Assembly (NCBI GenBank): GCA_963575745.1
Contig: CAUYUJ010015948.1
Coordinates: 959,181-1,023,180 of the forward strand
DNA length: 64,000 nucleotides
Direction: 5' to 3'
Source: Prorocentrum cordatum
Lineage: Eukaryota > Sar > Dinophyceae > Prorocentrales > Prorocentraceae
In this document: piece after piece, positions 54,530 to 64,000 of the stretch
Layout of the letters: every line of letters begins with the position of its first letter
How positions within the stretch are numbered: position 1 is the stretch's first letter
Made by a program: the position numbers and the translations under genes
The notes under the pieces: model-generated
What the model saw: the letters and a program-made list of their open reading frames with translations, nothing else
Told to the model about the DNA's origin: nothing
Databases searched by the model: none

Positions 54530-55450
54530 GGTTCTGCGGTCGCCTTCGCTCGCGCCCTTCGTGGCCCCGTTGCTGCCCTCGGTGGCTCTGTCCATGCCTT
54601 TTGTGGCCCTGCATTATATGCTCTTCGTGGCCTCCGCTCGCAAGCGCCCGTCGTGGCCCGAAAGGTAGGTCCTTCGTGGCCCCGCTGCTGCCCTTCGTGG
54701 CCGCCTTGCTGCCCTTCGTGGCCCCATTGCTGCCCTCAGTAGCCCCGCTGCCGCCATTTCTGGCCCCTGCCCTTCGTGGCCGCCGCTCGCTCGCGCCTAT
54801 CTGGCCCCATTGCTGCCCTTCGTGGCCCCGCTGTCGCCCTTTGTAGCCCCTTCGCTGCCCTTCTTGGCCCCGTTGCTACCCTCAGTGGCCCCGTCGCTGC
54901 CGGCAGCGGCCCCGCATTATATGCCCTTCGTGGCCCCCGCTCGCACGCGCCTTGCGCGGCCACATATGCATACCTTCCGTGGCCCCACTGTCGCCCTTCG
55001 TGGCCCCATATACGTATGCCCTTCGTGGCCCCATACTGCCGTTCGTGGCCCTTCTATCGCCCTTTGTGGCCCCATATGCGTATGCCCTTCGTGGCCACCG
55101 CTCGCTTGCGCCCTTCGTGGCCCCATTGCTGCCCTTCGTTGCCCCGCTGTCGCCTTTTGTGGCCCCGTTGTCACCCTCAGTGGCCCCGTCGCTGCCGGCA
55201 GCGGCCCCGCATTATATTATGCCCTTCATGGCCCCCGCTCGCTCGCGCCTTGCGCGGCTACATATGCATGCCTTTCGTGGCCCCGCTGTCGCCAATTGTG
55301 GCGCCATCTGCCCTTCGTGGCCCCGCTGTCGCCCTGTTTGGCCCCATATACGTATGCCCTTCGTGGCCCCCGCTTGCTCGCGCCCTTCGTGGCCCCATTG
55401 CTGCCTTTCGTGGCCCCGCTGTCGCCCTTTGTGGCCATCGCTGCCCGCTC
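54530..55450. repeat. GGCCCC(G/A)(C/T)TG minisatellite with higher-order structure
   Basis: Unit of about 20-24 bp, CCCTTCGTGGCCCCGCTG-like. A larger block containing GCCGGCAGCGGCCCCGCATT, then a GCGCGGC-ACATATGCAT segment, occurs at about 54,896-54,985 and again at about 55,193-55,285, giving a ~297-bp higher-order period. Confidence 0.9.
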
Positions 55451-55589
55451 TGCTCCAAGCCCCCCTCCTGCTACTCTCTCTCGTGGTCCATGCTCCTTCC
55501 TCCCCCATTGCCCTTTCCTTCCATCCGTCCTCTCTTTCCCTGCCTTAGGGGCTGCACGAAATACACGTTGCAAGTATGATTGTGTCGTC

Positions 55590-55795
55590 GTCCCGCCCGC
55601 GACCCAACCCACGACCCACTCGCGACCCACCCGTGACCCACCCACGAACCACCCGCGACCCACCCGTAACGGTGACCCAGGCGCGACCCACCCGTGACCC
55701 ACCCGCGACCCACCCACAACACACCCGCGACCCACCCCGCGACCAACCCGCGACTCGCCCGCGACCCACCTGCGACCCACCCCGCGCCCGCCCCC
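55590..55795. repeat. CGCGACCCACC minisatellite
   Basis: About eighteen units of an 11-bp motif, complementary to that at 47,165-47,265. Confidence 0.9.
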
Positions 55796-56034
55796 TCACT
55801 CTTATCCTCAACTGGGGGATGCTACATAATCCGCCGGCCCCCTTGTGAGGCCACCAGGCTGTAGGGCGAAGGTTTGCAGTTTCCTGTGTCAAATGCAGCT
55901 TCCAATTTCCACTGTTACAGTTCTGCTTCTTGCTGCTTACTGTTCCTTGTTGATGGACCGCGCGAAGGGGGGGAGGCCCAAACGGGTAAGTTTAGCACGC
56001 CCTGAGCGTGTGCTTTGAATTGCTGGGGTGGGTA

Positions 56035-56745
56035 AAAATTTGCACCGCTCACGCAGATCGGCGGGGTCAGGGTCCAAAGACACAAAGGATTTGCCACATT
56101 TCTGAAATCTGCTGGCACCCCTCACGCAGATCGGCGGGGTCAGGGTCCAAAAACACAGGGGAATTGCAACATTTCTAAAATTCGGTGGCACCCCTCACGC
56201 AGGTCGGCGGGGTCAGGGTCCAAAAACACAAGGGATTTACCACATTTCTGAAATTTGCTGGCACCCCTCACGCAGATCGGCGGGGTCAGGGCGCAAGAAC
56301 AAAAGGGAATTGCAACATTTCTGAAATTCGCGACCACCCCTCACGCAGATCGGCGAGGTCAGGGTCCAAAAACACATGGGATTTGCAACATTTCTAAAAT
56401 TTGCTGGCACCCCTCACGCAGATCGGCGGGGTCAAGGTGCAATAACACATGGGATTTACAACATTTCTGAAAAGTCGATGGCACCCCTCACGCAGACCGG
56501 CGGGGTCTGGGTGCAACAACATAAAGGATTTGCCACATTTCTGAAATTCGCTGGCACCCCTCACACAGATCGGCGGGGTCAGGGTCCAAAAACACATTGG
56601 AGTTGCCACATTTCTGAAATTCGGTGGCACCCCTCACGCAGATCGGCGGGGTCAGGGTCCAAAAACGCATGGGAGTTGCCACATTTCTGAAATTCGGTGG
56701 CGCCTCTCACGCGCTTCAGCGCGGTCAGGACACAAGAGACTCCCA
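56035..56745. repeat. 73-bp satellite, 10 copies
   Basis: The phrase CTCACGCAGATCGGCGGGG starts near 56,048, 56,121, 56,194, 56,267, 56,340, 56,413, 56,487, 56,560 and 56,633, with a diverged copy at 56,706. Spacing is 73 bp except one of 74. The remaining part of the unit is TCAGGGTCCAAAAACACA, GGGATTTGCCACATTTCTGA and AATTCG. Confidence 0.97.
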
Positions 56746-58335
56746 ACATGTTCAAGTTCGGGGAGAAGATTTGGGCACAGCATACAGGAGCAAATGGAAA
56801 ATACAATAGCGAGTACAACAATAGACTCGCAATCTCCGTTCGTCTTGCCAGTTACCCATCGTCTTCGCATGAAGTTCCGACGCTGCTTCACGGTGAAACC
56901 AAAGCCTCATGACTTCGCTCTTCCATGGCCCATTCTCCGAGAGAGGGGGTCGGCGGCAGGGGGCGAAGCCCTTACGGATATTTCAAGATGTTGAAGCTCT
57001 GCACTCTGTGCTGCGCCACCACCAGGCCCCTGCCCGTTTAGCTGCGACGCGGCCTCCGCGAAACGAGCTGCACCCCCACTTTGCTGGATTATTGGCTTTG
57101 GCGGGAGGCTTAACACGCTGCAGTACATACCCTGCAGGAGCAATAGAACCTCAGAGCCATCCAGCTTTGGGGCAGATCCTCGAGTCAACGCGCACGTCGT
57201 GATTTTGCACATTTCATTGTGCTATCGGAGGGGGAGGAGGAGGGAGAGAAAGTGACCGATAGGTGCAAACTGGGACGGCCTGGGAAGGGGATACCCACTG
57301 GGTGGACTGCCTTTCACTCGTGGTAGCGTTTGTACGGGGGCACACACTGCAGTGTCAGTGGCGATGGTTGCATGACGGCGATGATGATGGCAGACTTGAT
57401 ACTGGGGATGATGCTGTGCTGATGATCATTGCGGTGGTCATTGTGGTGATGATCAGGACTACAACTACAAGACTATGGCTGCAACGCGCAAGGCGCAGCT
57501 GGATACTTCGTCACACCTTCCGAAGTCGCGTGCTTCAGAAACGCACCTGGCACAGAACTGTCAGTTTGCTGGGCAAAGGAAGAGGCGAGATGGAGACACC
57601 GTAAACGGCAGGCCGCTTTCCATCACGAGGAGTTGGCAAGCAATCCTGCCACAAGACCGTGATCGCCATGACTCCCACTTGGAATGATCCAACTTGGATG
57701 TCGGAGAGGGAGGCGGGGAAACAGAGAAAGGGAGAAGAGAGAGAGGCGCAAGGCTGTCGGTGCCGCAGCTCCCTAAGCGGCTCGGGCAGCAACGCGCGAG
57801 GCGAGACACGACAGGGCCCCCGAGCGCAATCCGATCCATGATTCGTCGACATCGGTGACCAGCTGGGGACATTGCCCAAAGATTGTCACGCTCATCTTGC
57901 CAAGGGCCCTTGCTGCAGGAGATCCTGTCCGGCCTCTTCTTCCCAGCGGGCAGTTGCTGAGGGCCGCGGGCTCGCACGCCGAGGCACCCCCGAGCCTTTA
58001 CAATGCGGTGGCCGCCCGCGGAGGCCGGAGGCATCACCCACATTGGGCAGGCAGGTCCCCCCTGTGCCACAGGTGCGGTGGCGAGCGAGGCCCGTCTGCC
58101 TCGCGCCCTCCTCGGCGGCCAACGCGCGATCGCCGTGGCTGGCAGAGACCCTGTAGCAGGGCCCGTCGCGTGCACGGCTGACCCACCGTAAATGAAGGAA
58201 CGTCGGCGAGCACGCCGCCGCCACGCGGGCAATGCTTGCCCTGGACGCGAGGCATCGTCTGTGGGGAGCACAAGACTGAGACTCCGCGCCGGAGGGGCCC
58301 AGCTCAGCAAGATCGTGTAGGAGTCCAAACGGCCG
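56746..58335. other. No supported gene
   Basis: Unique-looking, with a GATG-rich patch at 57,375-57,450. A Cys pair in a plus-strand frame near 58,060 (PLCHRCGGERG) recalls LINE C-terminal zinc motifs but has no support around it. Confidence 0.45.
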
Positions 58336-58337
58336 CC

Positions 58338-58477
58338 TACGATGATGGTGATGATGATGATGATGATGATGATGCTGATGATGATGATGAAGACGACGAT
58401 GACGATGATGATGATGAAGACGACGACGACAGCTTGATGATTATGATGATGATGATGCTGCTGATGATGATGATGAC

Positions 58478-58509
<32 letters not shown>

Positions 58510-58510
58510 C

Positions 58511-58542
<32 letters not shown>

Positions 58543-58600
58543 CGATGACGACGTCAACGTCGACGACGACGACGACCACGACGACGACGACCCCTCAAAA
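58338..58600. repeat. (GAT)n / (GAC)n microsatellite
   Basis: Long GATGAT tract grading into GACGAC at its right end. Confidence 0.95.
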
Positions 58601-58957
58601 CCGCCCAAATTTCTCGTGGTATGCGTTTCGACCCGGATCCCGAAGGAAATTCAGCCGCGGCGACGGGGAGCCTCTCGCAGGCTCTGGCAAGGGCGGAACA
58701 CGGCCAACAACGTTTGCCCTCGATGGTCGCTTCTCGAATCCGATGACGGCCGGCCCGCGGGCTTCTCCTGGGGTGCACTCTGGCGACAATTGAGAAAAGA
58801 ATCTGGCCGTGCGTACGAGGGAGCCCCACGAGCCGCGGCGGCGGCGGAGGCGCCCCGAGCAGAGAGCCGCGGATGTCCTTGTCGCCTCCTCTCCGGGCTC
58901 CTGGGCGGAGGCCTGGCTGCGGTCTGGCTGGGGCCAGGAACGACGGGCGGGCGGGCA

Positions 58958-59055
58958 ATGAGGAGGAGGAGGAGGAGGAGGAGGAGGAAGAGGATGAAGA
59001 GGAGGAGGACGAGGAGGAGGAGGAGGAAGAGGAGGAGGAAGAGGAGAAGGACCGG
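58958..59055. repeat. (GGA)n microsatellite
   Basis: Purine tract of GGA with a few GAA interruptions. Confidence 0.95.
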
Positions 59056-59149
59056 TGCAAACCCAAGACGCATCAATGGTGTTGCAGTAAACCCTCCCTC
59101 CAAATTCCCTCTTCATGGGCCCCTACAAGAATGTTCAATTGGAAAGCAA

Positions 59150-59615
59150 CCGTTTGAGAATCCTCAATCGTACCAAACACGTGTTTTGGAACTTCAGCGC
59201 CGCGAATCAACGTAACTGCTGTGCCCGGACAAACTTGTGCCATTCTTGGGATTTCAGCATAGCGAATCAAGGCGACCGTTGCGTCCTGATAGCCCTGGAT
59301 CGTACCAGAAGACAATTTCTGGGACTACATCCGCACGACTCCTTGAATCGGTTGCACACTTTCAAAACGACTGTGCGCGGCGCTGAAGCGAAAACCTCAT
59401 TTTGAAAAAGTCCCGCCTTCCATGAATGAATCAACTGCGAACTTCTAAGAAACATGTGCGCGACATTGAACCGAGAACCCCTTGTCGAAATCGGCCCACC
59501 CTCAATCCGTGAAGCTGTTGAACACGTGTACGACAAATATGCGCGGCACTAAGAACATAGCAACCACGTGTTGAAAACTGTCCACCCTCCATCCGTGAAG
59601 CTGTTCAACTCTCAA
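59150..59615. repeat. Diverged tandem repeat
   Basis: TTCAGC-GCGAATCAA occurs twice about 69 bp apart (59,193 and 59,255). CCACCCTC-ATCCGTGAAGC occurs twice about 83 bp apart (near 59,499 and 59,582). AACACGTG also recurs. This suggests an old satellite with unit near 70-80 bp. Confidence 0.55.
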
Positions 59616-60760
59616 ATGTCACGATTACACATGGAAAGGAAGATCCACGCGAAACGCCCGACCCGCCTTACCGACACGTCTGGGGACATGACAGGGCGGA
59701 GGTACTTGAGGAAAAAATGGAGGGGGAGCGGGGAAAAAGGAGGACGAGGAGGGAGGGAGGATAAGGGGGGGGGAGAAGGATGACAGCAGAGGGGGAGTGG
59801 GGAGGATTGAGGAAGAAGGGGGGTCAAGAGGGGGGTCAAGAGGGGGGGAGGAGGATGATGGAGGAAGGGTGCGTGGAAATGTGCTGGGATGAAGTGGTGA
59901 GGATGGGGGGAGACGAAGATGCCAGGGGGCACTGCCAACCAAGCCCCGCCCTGGCGGCGGGCGCCAGCGACCGCGGTGGCGCGACAGCGCGGTATCGCCA
60001 TCGCGAGCGAAGCGCAGGCGGGGCGAGTGCAACTTGGATAAAGCCTTGGGCCCCAGGACCCGTTCACGCCCATCCGAAAAACTCGCGCCGCTCCCTGAGA
60101 CCACCCAAGATCTATGTGCCCCTCTCACTCCTCTCCTGCCCGCACGCTCCTACAGTCGGGCCGCTGAAAGAAGGAACGCTAAATAAGGAACGAAGCCCCT
60201 TCTTGGTCCTGTGAGCGCCTCCGTGCCCCAGGAGGGCAACAGGAACAGCACTGGAGGAACCTAAGGAACATCGAGCCCCTTCCGAACCCAAACTGTTCCT
60301 TCTTTCAGCGTCTTGACTGTATTCCAACAACACCAGGGTTCTGTGAGGTGCCGCTGAGAGGCACCACCGAGGGCAACGCCTCCACCGAGAGGCCGCGCGC
60401 GGGGCCGCACAAGGAACCCGGGAGACCAGGGAGCCCCAGCAGCTGCGCCTCGCCGACAGCTGTGCCGCGCCGAGGGCCGAGCTCGGAGGGCGCCGCCACA
60501 CGCAAGGACCCGCGAGGGCCACGTGGCCACAGAGGGGCCACGCCACACACAGACGGGGCGTGGCCACCCCTCGAGGGCAGGGGGGTCGAACGCCACGCGA
60601 GGGCCATCCCGGGGCCAGGCTCCACGCCAAGGCGACCTCGGGACGGCCACACGACGGGCGAACGACCGATCGTGACGTGTTGGCCCATTGTGGGCCACCA
60701 GCGGCAGTATACCTCGAACGCCCGCGCAAGGGTCGCCGCCACGTCGACACGACACGAATC
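59616..60760. other. No supported gene
   Basis: 59,700-59,920 is a purine tract. 60,340-60,700 is GC-rich with GGCCACG-type short repeats and long but motif-free frames on both strands. Confidence 0.5.
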
Positions 60761-60762
60761 GA

Positions 60763-61005
60763 CTGTAGGTCAGCTAGCGTCGCGCATCGCGCCCCGTGAT
60801 GCGCGACGCGCGGTTATGAGACGGCTCCAACCCTTCACTTGCACCGATCCTGGGCCTGGGCAGGATAAGTGTAGGTGTACAATCAACGCCCTCCGAGATG
60901 ATCTTCGCGCCCTCGCGCCTCCGCCCTGAAGCAGGCCAGCACTTCAGCCTGGGCCGCGAGTGCGCGGAGGGCGATTCGCGTCGCGCTGCAGGGGGGGGAC
61001 CTAAA
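60763..61005. mobile_element. GC-rich inverted-repeat element, family 2 (diverged)
   Basis: Left end GTAGGTCAGCTAGCGTCGCG, then CATCGCGCCCCGTGATGCGC; right part has GATCTTCGCGCCCTCGCGCC and ends GGGGACCTAAA. The ends and the GCGCGA-type palindromes match the elements at 24.5, 32.6 and 33.3 kb, but the interior is longer. Confidence 0.5.
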
Positions 61006-61179
61006 AACCGGATAAGAATACGTAAACTGATAATCTCTGAGAACTGCTGGGTCTAGAGGATGTGTATTGGGCGCTGTGGCCGGTTCCAAAGCGCTCCAGG
61101 ACGCCCTGCGACCGTTCCTGACCGCTCTGGGGCGATCTGTCCTCATCATAGACCTGCGGCTGCCTGAGTGCCTCCGCTG

Positions 61180-61400
61180 AGTCAGAACGTGGCCCACGGG
61201 ATGAGAAACAAGGCGATGGTGCCGCTCGGCGGCGCGCAGGATGGGTTGGCGCGAGGGGGGCGGCCTTCCAAGAAGGCGGAGGTTTCTGAGAAAGCATTGG
61301 GCCTTCTTGGGCGGCCCCGCGAACTTCTGAGAAAGAAGGCTTCTTGGAAGCCGGCCCCTGCCTTCTCAATAGGCCCCCGCCCCTCGCGCCGCCCCCGTTC
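61180..61400. repeat. CTTCTGAGAA foldback
   Basis: GGCCTTCCAAGAAGGC (about 61,262) and GGCTTCTTGGAAGCC (about 61,348) form an inverted pair enclosing two TTCTGAGAAA copies. A similar cluster (TTCTTAGAAAG, CTTCTGAGAAGC) is at 18,477-18,550. Confidence 0.55.
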
Positions 61401-62210
61401 TGCCCATGCTGATGCGAGGGGGCCCAGCAAAATCTCTCCCTCCCCCCGCCTCCCCTGCCGACGAGACCCTGGAGGCGATGTCTCCCACCCCTCCATGTCA
61501 GCGCCCTCCCCCCCATTCAGACGCCCGCGGGGATGCGGGGGTGGCGTGGACGTGCAGGGGCGCCCTCAGGAGGAGAGAGGAAGGGAGGAGGTCGGCCCAT
61601 CAAAAACAGCTCAGGATGAAGAGCCGATCCATGGGGACGGGGTCGAGAGTCCCACGGGCTGCCGACTCGCAGAATCAAGCAATTGGAGGTTTGGAGGTCT
61701 GGGGAGCAAGAAAGAGGAAGAACCCTCCTCCATGGCACCTGTTGGGTGGCTGGCGATCTCCTGGCCGCAAGGTCAACGTCACGCGGGAGCAGAACAAATG
61801 CTCGCAGGCAAAACCAGGCATGTCGCATTCGGACAGTCAAGGCCCTCTAAACGGGGACATTGCTAACCAAGACTTTGGAAATTCCACCTGGGAAGAGCGA
61901 AGAAAACATAATGTTTCTACCCGCGGCTGAAACTTTTTCCAGGCGCGCCAATACCCTGGTTGATCAACATCCCCGTGTAAAGGACTCTGAGACAGAATGA
62001 TCAAGTTGACCCCGGTTCCAGCGTCGCAGCTACTACGCGAACTTCCCCACCGCCAACTGTGTGCGGCAGGTGGAAGGGCGCCTCGAAAGCTCTTCCTAGA
62101 GAGAGAGAGAGAGATACATCGAGAGAGAGAGAGAGACGAGGTAACGATATACATATGTGTATACACACGTATGTATATATTCACATAATGCTGGCCAACG
62201 TGGGCCCTAA
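61400..62210. other. No supported gene
   Basis: Open frames lack motifs. A (GA)n tract lies at 62,098-62,135 and an ACACGTATGTATATAT tract just after it. Confidence 0.5.
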
Positions 62211-62214
62211 TCAG

Positions 62215-64000
62215 TGCGTATCTGACAACACGTGCGGCGCACTTTCTGTGGAGCAATATACGCTGTGCAATTGATTTTGTGCACCATACGTGGATCAATA
62301 GATGTTGTGCAGTCGATGTGGAGCAACCTATGTGATTCAAGCCGAATTGTGCAATCGATGCTGTGCAATCGATGTGTTGCAATCCACGTGTTGCCATCGA
62401 TGTTCAACCATCTATGTGGTGCAATACAACTGGTGTCATCTACGTGGGCCCATGTAGATTGCACAGTATGTGTGGCCCAGTCTATGTTACGCAACTCATG
62501 TGGTGAACTGATTTTTTGTAAACAATAAGTTTCAACCCCAATGCTCGCGCAATCTTCCCACCCACCCACGCGCAACTCGGTTCGCAACATCCATGAGGCG
62601 GCACGTGTGATGCATGCCTGGCGCTGGCTGACGCATCGCTGTGGCTGCGATAGCGCGCGCAAGCTGGAGTGCAGGGCGGGTCCGGTTTACGCGCGGGCAC
62701 TTCAGTGCGAACCGGTGATTTGGGCGAGCGCGGTATCATGGTGACGTCGACAAGGGTAGACACGATGCTAGTCGCAGCGACAATGGTGACGTCGATGGCG
62801 ATGACGACGGCAAGGCCAATGACGGTGCCGATGCTAATCGCGCTGATAAAGAAGACGCTGTCCTCGCGTCGGTTGTGAATGTGTTGGAAGAATTTCGACA
62901 TGCACGCGCGGCCAACGTGCGCGAGCGGCCCGCATGGTTTACTTTGGCAAACATCGTGCCCCCCAGCACGCGCGAACGGCGCCCAGATGACTTCGACACG
63001 CGTGCGCGCAAGGCCCGTTTGGTCGAATGTGCTGAACAAGTTGAACACCCAATGGCTTTCAGGGGAATTCGCAAGCGCGCGGACCTTTTTGTCGAACGCT
63101 TATGTTGCCAAACCATGCGTTGTATATTTGTTCGGGGCACTCGATTTTGAATCCCTCACAAAACCTAGCAGATGTTGGAAAGATTCCGGCATGCGCGCGC
63201 GACGACGCCCACGTGTCTCTCGTCCAGTTGTTTGTTTTTGGTTTACGAGGGGTTCTTGAACACTTGTGTTTTTTTGATAAGCGAGTGCGGGTGCTGAACG
63301 ACTTTTGCAAATTGTGCGGGGGGTCGATACCGCATTGGCCGTGGTGGTATGAATGCATATTTAAAACGAGCACCGGGGAAGACTCATATTTAATTGCACA
63401 TCCCTAAACCAGTGAGATACTCCCGGATGGGGGGGTAAATCCGAATTCCAACTTCGGAGGGAGAACCTATGTGGTGAGCAGTATTTGCAGTGCGAATTCT
63501 GTGGTAAAAAAAAATGGTGCGCAGCCTTTGCTGTGCAATACATGTGGTGCGCAGTGTATGTTGTGAAATATACGTGTGGCAAACGAATTGGCAAACCCCA
63601 TGTTGTTGCAAACGTCCCACCCACTCACATGCATTTTGGTTTGCAAAACCCATGCGGCAGCGATTGCGATGAGTGCTTGGCGTTGGCTGATGCATCTCTG
63701 CGGCCGCGCTAGCCCGCGCACGGTCGCGCGCACACCTGCCATCAAGTTTGGCGCGGCCGACACGGCCGCGGTGGTGGTGACCGCTGGGCACTTCCCAGCG
63801 GGTGGGCGGGCGCGGTGTCATGGCGACGCCGACAACGGTAGACACGATTTTGCAAGTAGCGATGATGGTGACGATGGTGGCGATAACGACGGCAAAGCCA
63901 ATGGCGGCGCTGATGCTGATCACGCCCGCCGATGACGATGACGATTTCTTCGCGTCGGCGATCCAGGTTTTTGACGGAGTTCGACATGCGCGCGCGGCCG
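62215..64000. repeat. Composite satellite related to 7.7-10.3 kb, about 1.2-kb units
   Basis: Order: TGTGCAATCGATG short tandem (62,215-62,500), CCCACCCAC block (62,560), GCGCTGGCTGA (62,621), GAC/GATG-rich part (62,740-62,870), then a block like the ~700-bp unit (GAATTTCGACATGC near 62,890, CGCAAGGCCCGTTTGGTCGA near 63,007). The same order restarts at 63,465 and runs off the window: TGTGCAATACATGTGG, CCCACCCACTC (63,625), GCGTTGGCTGA, and GACGCCGACAACGGTAGACA. Confidence 0.75.

Noticed and set aside
57561-58328. A 255-codon minus-strand frame and a PLCHRCGG motif on the plus strand
   Set aside because: No domain context; likely GC-rich chance frames.
1-64000. tRNA, rRNA or snRNA genes
   Set aside because: No cloverleaf boxes, rRNA landmarks or Sm-site context were recognised by eye; a covariance-model search would be needed to exclude them.

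Overview
The window reads as dinoflagellate nuclear DNA. It is GC-rich, gene-poor and crowded with mini- and microsatellites. Its open frames resemble dinoflagellate-type LINE reverse transcriptases, and two genes carry degraded copies of the dinoflagellate spliced leader (DinoSL) just upstream of their start codons. Introns are built from purine or pyrimidine tracts and inverted-repeat elements. Nothing could be searched, so every family call rests on motifs read by eye.

Layout. 1-7.7 kb (minus strand): a LINE. It has an ORF1 with a perfect RanBP2-type zinc finger and a coiled coil. The overlapping ORF2 holds RNase H, an APE-like endonuclease and a reverse transcriptase. Past a frameshift at a run of nine G (1047-1055) the same strand stays open to the window edge and encodes zinc-finger motifs plus a cytosine-methyltransferase-like domain. 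7.7-10.3 kb: a composite satellite of GAC microsatellite plus a ~700-bp unit; a related array closes the window at 62.2-64.0 kb. 10.3-13.8 kb: no convincing gene.

13.9-21.35 kb (plus strand): an exon series, called gene A here. It may encode a transposase-like protein with candidate acidic catalytic residues, an RGG-rich and acidic segment, and a C-terminal RING/PHD-like cysteine-histidine cluster. 22.56-24.36 kb: a minisatellite of about 42-bp units. 24.7-26.6 kb: an intronless gene for a complete C5 cytosine methyltransferase, behind a relict DinoSL. 27.3-31.8 kb: gene C, a four-exon unknown protein of about 1,176 residues, also behind a relict DinoSL. 33.5-34.8 kb: gene D, a small three-exon unknown with a CxxC motif.

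37.56-39.56 kb (plus): a decayed LINE fragment (reverse transcriptase palm to RNase H). 43.0-46.9 kb (minus): gene E, a two-exon gene of about 1,272 codons with a CCCH zinc finger, a RluA-like pseudouridine synthase fold and an EEP/CCR4-like nuclease fold, both enzymatic folds lacking expected catalytic residues. Its single intron is contained in a 131-bp inverted-repeat element. 47-62 kb: almost only minisatellites, including a 73-bp array at 56.0-56.7 kb.

Themes. Two different cytosine-methyltransferase modules occur in mobile or retroposed contexts. At least two genes look like retroposed trans-spliced mRNAs, one of which has since gained introns. Small inverted-repeat elements recur, some of them as introns. 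Whether gene A, the methyltransferase and gene C form one mobile unit cannot be decided here.
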